Source of the DNA: Endozoicomonas sp. Mp262
Lineage (GTDB): Bacteria; Pseudomonadota; Gammaproteobacteria; Pseudomonadales; Endozoicomonadaceae
DNA length: 64,000 nucleotides
Direction: 5' to 3'
Assembly: GCF_025643335.1 (NCBI RefSeq)
Contig: NZ_CP092489.1
Span: 186,001-250,000, forward strand
Positions 1-7,282 of this stretch are shown here, in pieces. The first letter of the stretch is position 1, and every line of letters begins with the position of its first letter. The translations under genes and the position numbers were made by a program. The notes under the pieces are model-generated. The model was not told the DNA's origin. It ran no database searches and saw nothing but the letters and a program-made list of their open reading frames with translations.

Positions 1-15
1 AAGCAGCAATTAAGA

Positions 16-1557
16 ATGACCCATAACTATATCAGAAAAATTCTTGAGTCCCGGGTATATGATGTAGCCACTGAAACCCCCATTCATCCTGCATCATTTC
101 TTAGCCGTCGGCTCAACAACCAGATATTGATCAAGCGTGAAGATCTCCAGTCCGTCTACTCCTTTAAAATTCGTGGTGCCTACAACAAAATATCCTCTCT
201 GACACCCGCAGAGAAAAAGCGGGGGGTAGTCACTGCTTCCGCCGGGAATCACGCCCAGGGTGTTGCACTGGCTGCCAGTAAACTGGGTATCAATGCCGTC
301 ATCGTGATGCCGGGCACAACCCCAGAGATTAAAATCCGTGCTGTTCGTGCCCGGGGGGCGCAGGTCATTCTAAGGGGGGATACCTTTGATGAAGCCCTGG
401 CTCACTCAATGGAACTGGTGGAACAGCAGGGTTACAGCTACATTCACCCCTATGATGATCCAGAGACCATTGCCGGCCAGGGAACCATCGGAATGGAAAT
501 TCTTCGCCAGCATAGCGGAGATTTAACCGCCATTTTTATACCGGTTGGCGGAGGTGGGCTGGCCGCCGGAATCAGTGCCTATATAAAATACCTGCGACCA
601 GAAATAAAAGTCATTGGCGTAGAGTTTGAAGAGTCCGCCTGCCTAAAGGCCGCACTTGAGAAAGGAAGACCCGTCACCCTCCACCATGTGGGCTTATTTG
701 CCGATGGTGTTGCTGTTGCCCGCATAGGAGAAGAAAGCTTCAAGCTGTGCCAGGAATATATTGACGAAGTTGTCACAGTGACCTCGGATGAAATCTGCGC
801 AGCAATCAAAGATATTTTTGACGACACCCGTTCTATCACTGAACCTGCCGGTGCCTTGGGCACTGCCGGCCTGAAAAAATACATTGAGGAAAAAGGCCTT
901 TCCGGGCAAACCCTGCTAGCCATTAACAGTGGTGCCAATATTAACTTTGATCGACTGCGCTATGTCTCCGAAAGGGCTGAAATTGGCGAGAAAAGAGAGG
1001 CCATACTGAGTGTCACCATTCCAGAGCAACCCGGCAGTTTTAAACAGTTCTGCGAGCTACTGGAACGCCGGAATATTACTGAATTTAACTATCGTTACCA
1101 TGATCCGGAAAACGCCAGGATTTTTGTAGGTGTCCAGGTCAGTCCTGACCAGCTGCCCATTGCCAGGCTCGTTGAAACATTGATCAACAAACACTATGCA
1201 GTAGAAGATTTAACAGACAATGAGTTAGCCAAGCTTCATATCCGCCATATGGTAGGTGGGCATACCGCTGCTGTGAAACACGAACGCATATACCGTTTTG
1301 AATTCCCCGAAAGACCCGGCGCACTCCTGAACTTTCTTACCAAACTGGGCAGTGATTTCAATATCAGTTTATTCCATTACAGAAATCATGGGGCGGCCTA
1401 TGGCAGGGTTGCCGTGGGCCTGGATATTCCTCCAGAGAAGAAAGACCATATAGAAAGGTTTCTGGATGAAATTGGCTATAGCTATAAGGAAGAGACAGAA
1501 AACAGCGCTTACCAGAGTTTTCTGGGCAATGGTGAGCCTGTAAGCAATTCTGTGTAA
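16..1557 (+). CDS. ilvA: Threonine ammonia-lyase, biosynthetic type
   Basis: Catalyses PLP-dependent deamination of threonine to 2-oxobutanoate, the first step of isoleucine synthesis in the cytoplasm. The 513 residues match the long, regulated form. The PLP lysine is Lys51 in the motif SFKIRGAYNK, SAGNHAQG lies near residues 75-82, and the phosphate-binding glycine loop PVGGGG is at 176-181. From about residue 330 come two ACT-like regulatory domains, each opening with an EQPGSF or ERPGAL type motif, which in this family bind isoleucine and valine. The ATG at 16 is the only sensible start, but just 15 upstream bases are visible, so its promoter and operon context are outside the window. The next gene is over 500 bp away and on the other strand. 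The family assignment is secure. Confidence 0.97.
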   Translation: MTHNYIRKILESRVYDVATETPIHPASFLSRRLNNQILIKREDLQSVYSFKIRGAYNKISSLTPAEKKRGVVTASAGNHAQGVALAASKLGINAVIVMPGTTPEIKIRAVRARGAQVILRGDTFDEALAHSMELVEQQGYSYIHPYDDPETIAGQGTIGMEILRQHSGDLTAIFIPVGGGGLAAGISAYIKYLRPEIKVIGVEFEESACLKAALEKGRPVTLHHVGLFADGVAVARIGEESFKLCQEYIDEVVTVTSDEICAAIKDIFDDTRSITEPAGALGTAGLKKYIEEKGLSGQTLLAINSGANINFDRLRYVSERAEIGEKREAILSVTIPEQPGSFKQFCELLERRNITEFNYRYHDPENARIFVGVQVSPDQLPIARLVETLINKHYAVEDLTDNELAKLHIRHMVGGHTAAVKHERIYRFEFPERPGALLNFLTKLGSDFNISLFHYRNHGAAYGRVAVGLDIPPEKKDHIERFLDEIGYSYKEETENSAYQSFLGNGEPVSNSV

Positions 1558-2083
1558 ACGCCGCTTTTAAATTACAACCTCGGCATGACTGTGAAAATCA
1601 CTGCTGGCATGCATGCCCTTCTGTGGGAAGTTGACTCAAACTTAATACCACTTCGTGTCAGTATAATCCACATGCTGGCCGTTTTCTCCTGAGAGTTGCC
1701 CACCTAAACTGCCAGGTTTTACCCTATAATAAACTGGGCGTACTTTCTCTAAAATAACTCTTAGCAGAAGCAAAAAAACTGGTTAGCACATCCAACTCAA
1801 AAGATAATACCGTCACTTGTATGGTTGATTTTTTAGTTGGAACGGGTAAAGTGACAGCTATTCTTGAAAACTGTGTAGCTTACCGAATTATAAAGAAACT
1901 TGGAAATCAGTTTTCGCAAACCATTTCTCATAAAATATAATTATATCAATAGGTTAACCTGTTTTTTAGCGGGAATGGTTGGTAAAGTGAAGCCCACTTT
2001 GAGCTGTAACTGGAGGCCTTATGTAGTGGTTTGAACAGTGTATGGCTCTTGTTTGAGAATATGCTGAAATATCGTAGCTGCTT
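1558..2083. other. Intergenic stretch without a recognisable gene
   Basis: About 525 bp between ilvA and the convergent small membrane protein gene. I found no convincing reading frame, tRNA or strong hairpin followed by a T run. A short palindrome GGCATGCATGCC lies near 1603-1615 but has no terminator tail. The DNA becomes AT-rich after about 1700. Confidence 0.5.
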
Positions 2084-2476
2084 TTAACGAAAAGCATTCA
2101 TGATTGCACCGATCATAAGCAATAAAATTAATCCAGCTCCTACAAAAATGGCTAGTTCAGGTATTAGGAGAAATAATGCACCTGCTACGGAACATAATAT
2201 AAGAGCATCTATTCCATCTTTTTTTGATTTTTCAAATCGTTCATGAATATAAAGCACACCAAAGAAAACAATAAGGAAATACCCAAAATATATTCCATCA
2301 CCTGTAGATTCTCCCTGCCAATTATTGTACCTAGCATAAGCAAAGTTAGGTAGAAAGAGATAAGCACCTGTTAAAAAAATTATTTTTAGCATTCTTCCTA
2401 TCCTTTGATACATTTCAACTTGAGCCATAACGCGAAAATCTGGTGAGGTACAATATCTCCCAAACCGCTCCAACAT
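2084..2476 (-). CDS. Small integral membrane protein of unknown function
   Basis: I do not recognise the family. The 130-residue product has a hydrophobic segment at about 30-47 that ends in a signal-peptide-like AYA, and further hydrophobic stretches at about 62-80 and 90-128, so three to four membrane passes are plausible. An internal Met at residue 29 (MLKIIFLTGAYLFLPNFAYA) could be the true start, which would make the first segment a cleavable signal. The gene is alone, convergent with ilvA, and just downstream on the same strand as the VapBC pair with an 86-bp gap. Calling it a real gene rests on its length and its coherent hydrophobic pattern. Confidence 0.55.
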   Translation of the reverse strand: MLERFGRYCTSPDFRVMAQVEMYQRIGRMLKIIFLTGAYLFLPNFAYARYNNWQGESTGDGIYFGYFLIVFFGVLYIHERFEKSKKDGIDALILCSVAGALFLLIPELAIFVGAGLILLLMIGAIMNAFR

Positions 2477-2562
2477 AGAAATTACAATTTTCTAGCCCTT
2501 TGACTAGTGCGGTTTAGTATAGGGTTATTGGGACAGTTATCTTTAAAAACTCCGGTGTTCAA

Positions 2563-2997
2563 TTAATTTTTACCCTTGAGATATAACTTCACACCGGCCT
2601 GTTTTGCTGCAAGTTCTAAAGCATCATCCAGTGTTGCCAAGGGCAATCCTTCACGTATTGCAAGTTCCAAATAAGCTGCATCATAGCTACTGAGCTTATA
2701 GCTTCTGGCAAGCCCCAGCGTTCGGCTAAACGCCTGATTAGCAGTCAATGGATCAATATATATAGGTAGGTTTTCCAATTGGGCAATAAAGCCTTCACTC
2801 TGCCCTGGATCAATTTCACCACGACGCTCTGAACGAGATACTACATTACATACCTCTAAATGCCAGAGATTGGGAACCAGTGCATCAACATGAGCCAGCG
2901 TTGTCATTACATCTTCTGCATACTGTTGGTCTGCAACATTATTTGTCACCATCAGCCAACGCATCGTTACTGAATTATCCAGAACAAAATCAGTCAT
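2563..2997 (-). CDS. vapC: PIN-domain toxin of a VapBC-type toxin-antitoxin pair
   Basis: A probable ribonuclease toxin of the PIN fold. The 144 residues carry the expected acidic set: Asp7 in FVLDNSVTMRW, Glu48 in WHLEVCNV, Asp106 in SSYDAAYLELA and Asp124/Asp125 in LATLDDAL. Such residues bind the catalytic metal in VapC enzymes, whose usual targets are tRNA or rRNA. The start ATG overlaps the antitoxin stop in a TAATG junction, so translation is probably coupled to the upstream antitoxin gene. All catalytic positions are present, so the toxin looks intact. The family call is firm, but the RNA target cannot be read from the sequence. Confidence 0.9.
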   Translation of the reverse strand: MTDFVLDNSVTMRWLMVTNNVADQQYAEDVMTTLAHVDALVPNLWHLEVCNVVSRSERRGEIDPGQSEGFIAQLENLPIYIDPLTANQAFSRTLGLARSYKLSSYDAAYLELAIREGLPLATLDDALELAAKQAGVKLYLKGKN

Positions 2998-3236
2998 TAC
3001 CGGCGGCCTTCTTCACGAATAGCCTTTAAATCTTCATCAGAGACTACAGTTTTTTTCATCTGTAAGAGATTGTTGATAGCCGCCTGAGCCTTTAATCGGC
3101 TTTTGGCACGACTTGGAATCAAGTCGGCAATGGGTTTGCCCCGATTGGTAATGGTAAACGCTTCACCCGCTTCAACACGACGTAGGATTTCGGGGAGCTT
3201 GGTTTTTGCATCATAAGAACCGATTTCTTCAAGCAT
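2997..3236 (-). CDS. vapB: Phd/YefM-type antitoxin partner of the PIN toxin
   Basis: A 79-residue antitoxin. The N-terminal part (EIGSYDAKTKLPEILRRVEAGEAFTITNRGKPIADLIP) is the DNA-binding Phd/YefM fold. The charged C-terminal part (about 45-79) is the segment that typically wraps the toxin and neutralises it. It comes first in the operon, as expected for antitoxins, and ends in a one-base overlap with the toxin start. Two inverted repeats upstream (3266-3285 and 3307-3324) are plausible autoregulatory operators. Antitoxin next to a PIN toxin makes the pairing secure. Whether to call it VapB or Phd-like is a naming matter. Confidence 0.88.
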   Translation of the reverse strand: MLEEIGSYDAKTKLPEILRRVEAGEAFTITNRGKPIADLIPSRAKSRLKAQAAINNLLQMKKTVVSDEDLKAIREEGRR

Positions 3237-3265
3237 GTCAGGAGCCTCTTTTGTCTTTATTTATA

Positions 3266-3324
3266 TAGACCAGTATATAAGTCTACTAGCTTGTCTTCAA
3301 ATGAACAGACCATATTTATAGTCT
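3266..3324 (-). promoter_or_regulatory. Paired inverted repeats upstream of the antitoxin gene, probable operators
   Basis: Two half-site pairs with the same geometry. TAGAC, ten bases, GTCTA lie at 3266-3285. AGAC, ten bases, GTCT lie at 3307-3324. The spacers share an AT-rich core (AGACCA-n-TATATA-type). They sit 30 to 90 bp upstream of the antitoxin ATG in an AT-rich region suited to a promoter. Phd/VapB antitoxins usually bind such repeats to repress their own operon. The function here is inferred. Confidence 0.5.
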
Positions 3325-3403
3325 AATAAGCATTCAATATACAGCTTGTTTTTTACGAAACAAAAAAGACCATTCTATTCTTACTACCCTGACAAATTTA
3401 GAG

Positions 3404-3847
3404 TCACTTCTGGCTGTCCTGTAGCTCTTTCAGCTTACTTTCACACTCTCGTCTACGTCTGATCTCATTACGTAAACGAAAGGCAGCCCGAATCCTGGCT
3501 GCAAACTCAACCCGGTTCACATATTTACTGACAAAGTCGGTAGCCCCGGCATCAAAGGATTTTTTTAATGTTTCCACATCGGTATCACCTGTCACCATAA
3601 TCACAGGGATATCAGACAGTCTGGGGTCTTGCTGCAGCTTTTTACAAACCTCAATGCCATTAATATCCGGCATCATAATGTCCAGTAAAATAAGATCAGG
3701 GGTCAGCGTTTCAAGCAGGCTGAGCGCTTCATTTCCCCCGGAAGCATTCTCAGTCTCATACCCCTGTGATTCAACGATTTTGGTAAGAATCTTTAAATTG
3801 GTTCGATCGTCATCAACAATCAACACTTTGCTAGTTTGCTCATCCAC
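3404..3847 (-). CDS. Receiver-only response regulator
   Basis: A single CheY-like receiver domain of 147 residues with no DNA-binding or enzymatic output domain. The acidic pocket is Asp12-Asp13, the phospho-acceptor is Asp56 (LLDIMMPD), the switch Thr is Thr86 and the conserved Lys is Lys108, where the usual following Pro is replaced by Tyr. The last 30 residues are a charged helix rich in Arg, Glu and Lys that may mediate binding. The gene is 15 bp downstream of the HlyD-type adaptor gene on the same strand, so it is probably co-transcribed with the secretion genes. It may set exporter or proton-channel activity through a protein contact, but that role is inference. No histidine kinase gene is visible nearby. 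Confidence 0.88.
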   Translation of the reverse strand: MDEQTSKVLIVDDDRTNLKILTKIVESQGYETENASGGNEALSLLETLTPDLILLDIMMPDINGIEVCKKLQQDPRLSDIPVIMVTGDTDVETLKKSFDAGATDFVSKYVNRVEFAARIRAAFRLRNEIRRRRECESKLKELQDSQK

Positions 3848-3862
3848 AGCCCAGTATCCTTA

Positions 3863-5140
3863 TTATGTTTCTGTAGCGGTAAACTGAAATGTCTCCCGTA
3901 AAGGCCCCAACAGATAACCTAACAGCGTCCTCTTACCTGCCAGAATATTAACATCAACAGTCATTCCCGGAATCAGCAGATTATTTTCATCAAACCCTGG
4001 TGTTTCGGTTTCAATAACGGCCCTGTAATAGTTTTGATAAACGCCTTCCTGTTGATAAGTATCGGCACTCACCTCCTTTATAATGCCAGAAAGCGCCCCA
4101 AATACCGAGTAATCATAGGCTGATACACGCACATGCACTTGCTGTCCGGGCCAGACCTTGGCCCTGTCAAAGGGCGCAATTCTGGCCTCCACCATTAAAG
4201 GTACGCCATCGGGCACTATCTCGGCAAGAACCGTACCCGGTGCAACCACTTCCCCAAGGGTATTGACGTGGAGCTTATGCAGTACGCCTGTCACGGGTGA
4301 CTTTACTTCCTTGCGAGACTCCCTTTTCCTGGAGGCAAGAATCTGCTCTTTGACCTGGGCGATCTCCGCCATGGTACTGTTGTAATCATCCTGAGCTTCC
4401 TCCATAAAGTCTGTTAACAGCTTTTCCTGCTTTAACTTCAGTTCGCCCAACTCCGACTCAATCACTACCTTCTGCTTAATAGACTGATTGATTCGGGTCT
4501 CTATTTTTAACAGGGCCATTTTTTTCTGTAATTGATTTTGAATAGAGCCAGCGCCGTCTTTAAGCAAACTGGACAGTATATCTAACTGCTTTTGAGCCAC
4601 AGCACGTTCATTATTCAAGTCATGGATCACCTGACTACTTTCCTCAAGCCTGGCCGACTCCCGGTTAACCTGGGTTTTGACGATAGATTGCCGTTCCTGT
4701 AATGCCTTTTTTCTTTTCTGATAGAGTTCAAGCTCATTGAAATAATAACTATTGGTCTTGGCTATAGCCTCTACACTGTCCTCCAGATCAACCCCATTCA
4801 TCTCGGCATAGAGCCTATGTCCTCTGGCAATCAGGCCATTCAACCGTTGTTTTTTGACACTGATATTTTCCGTCAGGGTTGGATTCTGTACGGTAAACAA
4901 CAAAGAGCTTTTATCCACCCGCTGCCCTTCCATGACATGCATTCCTGCCAATATGCCACCTTCCAGGTGCTCAACTATTTTATTATTGGTAAATGTTGTC
5001 ACCCGGCCTTCGCTCTTCACCACAATATCAATATTGGTGAATGAGGCCCATAAAACAAACAGACCTATAAATAATGTAATAGATAAGGTAATTGAGTATT
5101 TAACAATAATTTTTCTACTCATGTACGAAAACAAGTGCAT
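3863..5140 (-). CDS. Type I secretion periplasmic adaptor, HlyD family (SiiD-like)
   Basis: Membrane fusion protein that would join the inner-membrane ABC exporter to the TolC-type channel. The 425 residues show a short cytoplasmic N-terminus, one membrane helix at about 14-35, a lipoyl-type half motif (VEHLEGGILAGMHVMEGQRV, about 56-75), a long periplasmic coiled-coil hairpin at about 95-280, and the second lipoyl half with beta-barrel domains (SPVTGVLHKLHVNTLGEVVAPG onward). This order is typical of HlyD, LapC and SiiD proteins. An alternative start at Met7 (MSRKII) is possible. The gene lies 5 bp downstream of the OmpA/MotB-like gene, so both are in one operon. No ABC exporter gene is adjacent; the likely partner is at 26051-28138. 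Confidence 0.92.
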   Translation of the reverse strand: MHLFSYMSRKIIVKYSITLSITLFIGLFVLWASFTNIDIVVKSEGRVTTFTNNKIVEHLEGGILAGMHVMEGQRVDKSSLLFTVQNPTLTENISVKKQRLNGLIARGHRLYAEMNGVDLEDSVEAIAKTNSYYFNELELYQKRKKALQERQSIVKTQVNRESARLEESSQVIHDLNNERAVAQKQLDILSSLLKDGAGSIQNQLQKKMALLKIETRINQSIKQKVVIESELGELKLKQEKLLTDFMEEAQDDYNSTMAEIAQVKEQILASRKRESRKEVKSPVTGVLHKLHVNTLGEVVAPGTVLAEIVPDGVPLMVEARIAPFDRAKVWPGQQVHVRVSAYDYSVFGALSGIIKEVSADTYQQEGVYQNYYRAVIETETPGFDENNLLIPGMTVDVNILAGKRTLLGYLLGPLRETFQFTATET

Positions 5141-5145
5141 ATAAG

Positions 5146-5748
5146 CTACTCTGCCAGCTGAATTAACACTTCATTCTTATTTTCTTTACCCGAATCATCC
5201 ACCCGGACTTTCAGGTTTTGTTTTGGCACGCCCAAATCGGTAAAGACTTTTCTAATGGCCATCACTCTATTGAACGAGACATAGTAGGACGTGGTTGTCG
5301 CCACATCACTACTATGAAGCAAGCCCACAATAATCACCTTACGACTCTTGATTTTCTCCAGATTTTCCTGAATCCACTGATTCAATTCATCATTGGCTTC
5401 AGGATTCATAAGGGCACTGAGATCCTGATATTTAACCCGGATCCTTTCTTCCCCGGTACTCAGGTTAACTGTCTTGATTTGAACTTCATCCGCTTTGGCC
5501 TCGGATACAATTTCCTTGGCAGAATCGGACTTCAGGCTTATGGCATTGCCCACATTGGCTTCATCAGACTTTCCAGCGGCCTTCACTTGCTGCTCCACCA
5601 GAGCCGCAGCAATATCTTGCCCCACTTGTACGCTTAACCCGGTGACAACCAGTACCAATACCACCACCAGAAATACGAATACCAGCAGGGTTGTTGATAG
5701 TGCATCAACAAACCCCGGCCAGGGATTACTTTCAGGTTCTTTTGCCAT
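5146..5748 (-). CDS. MotB/OmpA-like proton-channel subunit (SiiA-like)
   Basis: A 200-residue protein with a short cytoplasmic N-terminus and one very hydrophobic helix at about 12-37. Asp15, in PWPGFVDALSTTLLVFVFLV, sits at the start of the helix, where MotB, TolR and SiiA carry the proton-binding Asp. The periplasmic part (about 100-200) resembles an OmpA-like peptidoglycan-binding fold: VIIVGLLHSS, then NRVMAIRKVFTDLGVPKQNLKVRVDDSG. In Salmonella SPI-4, SiiA pairs with the MotA-like SiiB to energise secretion of a giant adhesin. A MotA-like gene lies at 7283-8914, so the same pairing is likely. It is first in a minus-strand operon with the adaptor. Assigning it as SiiA rather than a generic MotB-like protein is inference from context. 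Confidence 0.8.
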   Translation of the reverse strand: MAKEPESNPWPGFVDALSTTLLVFVFLVVVLVLVVTGLSVQVGQDIAAALVEQQVKAAGKSDEANVGNAISLKSDSAKEIVSEAKADEVQIKTVNLSTGEERIRVKYQDLSALMNPEANDELNQWIQENLEKIKSRKVIIVGLLHSSDVATTTSYYVSFNRVMAIRKVFTDLGVPKQNLKVRVDDSGKENKNEVLIQLAE

Positions 5749-5970
5749 ATTCAGCCTTAATTCTTTATATAAACAGCCTCCCTTCCTTTATCGCCACTGG
5801 CGGGGTTGATCTTGATTTTTTCTTACACGGAAGAGGCTTCAGATCCTTTTATTAGCGCCGATTCACTGAGAAGGCACTCAACCTTTATGAACAACTATTG
5901 CCACAGTACTAACAGTGACGTTCATTAGGCTCTAACTGATAACCGGGTTCGAAAATACAGGGTTTTAGCT
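5749..5970. promoter_or_regulatory. Divergent promoter region of the secretion cluster
   Basis: About 220 bp separates the minus-strand SiiA-like operon from the plus-strand TolC-type operon, so promoters for both should lie here. I can see AT-rich patches but no convincing paired -35/-10 box or operator. Confidence 0.4.
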
Positions 5971-7257
5971 ATGAGGATAACAGCGATTCTGGCCACAGGA
6001 TTATTAGTTATTGCTACCGATAACAACGCATTATCCCTTCAGGATGCAGTAGGCAAAGCCCTTGACTTCAACCCCAATGTCAAATCCCTGGGTGCTGCCG
6101 TTGATACCAATGACGCACGATTCAGACAGAGCATGGGCGCCTACCAGCCCGTTATAAAAATTAAAATGGATAAGGGGGCAAACAGGAAAACCAACGGCGG
6201 CAACGAACCTGCCAGTGCCGGAGACTGGTACAACAAGACCAAATCCACCCTGACCTTAAGCCAAATCCTCTATGACTTTGGCCGAATCAGCAGCCAGGTC
6301 CGGGCCCGGTCATTCAGCCTGCAAGCCAGTCAACATCAGCTGGATAGTGGCAAAGAGAAACTGGCTCAGCTGACCGCCAGTGCTTTCCTGGAAATATTAA
6401 AGCTTGAGCAGATTATCAAACACGTTGAAGACAATATCGAATTTTATAACCAGTTTTTGGAGATTCTGGAAAAACGGGAGCAGGCCGGTGCTTCTGCAAA
6501 ATCCGATGTTCAGAGAATCCTCAGCCTGGTGCAAAATTCTGAGCTTGAGCTGATCGGCTATAAAACCGATCTCAGCTTTGCCAGGCAGACCTTTAAGGTC
6601 ATTGTGGGTGAGGAACCCAAGGATCTGGAAGTTCCGGTGCTGGATGCCCTCACTATGGATATGTCCATAGACCAATTGCTGGAATTCGCCCTGGAAGAAA
6701 GCCACAGCATTCTTGCCAGGAAAGCCACGGCAGATGCCGCCCTGCAAAATCTTGAAAAGTCCCGCTCAGACCTCTATCCCAAGATCAAACTGGATCTTGA
6801 GGTGGCACGGGAGCGTTCAAAAGATACCTCAGAGACCTGGCAGACCACTGAAAGCGGCACTGTCACTTTCTCTTACGATATCTGGGACGGTTCCATTGCC
6901 CGACGGAAGGTGGATGAAAAGCAGGCTCAATTAATGCGGGCACAGTATCAGGTGGATGAAGCCAGGCTTGCCGTAGAGCAGCAGGTTCGTGAAGCCTATA
7001 ATGCCATGGAAAAGCTCAAGGATGAGAAAAAAGTAATAGACGCGTCTTTGGAAAACAATGCCCAAATTGTGGAGCTTTATTACAAGGAGTTTGAGCTGGG
7101 AGAAAAAAGCCTTCTGGATATTACCACTGCCCAGGGAGCCTACCACACCAGCAGAATACAGAGCGCTTCCTTTTACTACGATTATTACAAAAGTATGTTT
7201 GACATCTACTTTTTTATGAATGATGTCATTGCCACTATCAACAGATTGGATGCCTAA
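5971..7257 (+). CDS. TolC-family outer-membrane channel of a type I secretion system (SiiC-like)
   Basis: Outer-membrane efflux protein, 428 residues, close to usual TolC/LapE length. It starts with a short hydrophobic N-terminus (about 4-20) that could act as a signal peptide, although the cleavage site is not obvious. Two homologous halves follow. Each begins with an LxxAVxxALxxNP or LLEFALEESHSILARKA type segment and runs through long helices. The YDFGRISSQVRARS and YDIWDGSIARRKVDEK stretches mark the beta-strand/helix junctions typical of the family. It is the first gene of a plus-strand operon, 25 bp ahead of the MotA-like gene. With the adaptor and exporter it would form the tripartite conduit. 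Confidence 0.92.
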   Translation: MRITAILATGLLVIATDNNALSLQDAVGKALDFNPNVKSLGAAVDTNDARFRQSMGAYQPVIKIKMDKGANRKTNGGNEPASAGDWYNKTKSTLTLSQILYDFGRISSQVRARSFSLQASQHQLDSGKEKLAQLTASAFLEILKLEQIIKHVEDNIEFYNQFLEILEKREQAGASAKSDVQRILSLVQNSELELIGYKTDLSFARQTFKVIVGEEPKDLEVPVLDALTMDMSIDQLLEFALEESHSILARKATADAALQNLEKSRSDLYPKIKLDLEVARERSKDTSETWQTTESGTVTFSYDIWDGSIARRKVDEKQAQLMRAQYQVDEARLAVEQQVREAYNAMEKLKDEKKVIDASLENNAQIVELYYKEFELGEKSLLDITTAQGAYHTSRIQSASFYYDYYKSMFDIYFFMNDVIATINRLDA

Positions 7258-7282
7258 AAAAATTTAAAAGAGGCAAAAGGAT

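Noticed and set aside
579-938. Minus-strand frames inside ilvA
   Set aside because: They lie wholly within a secure gene and show no domain or start signal.
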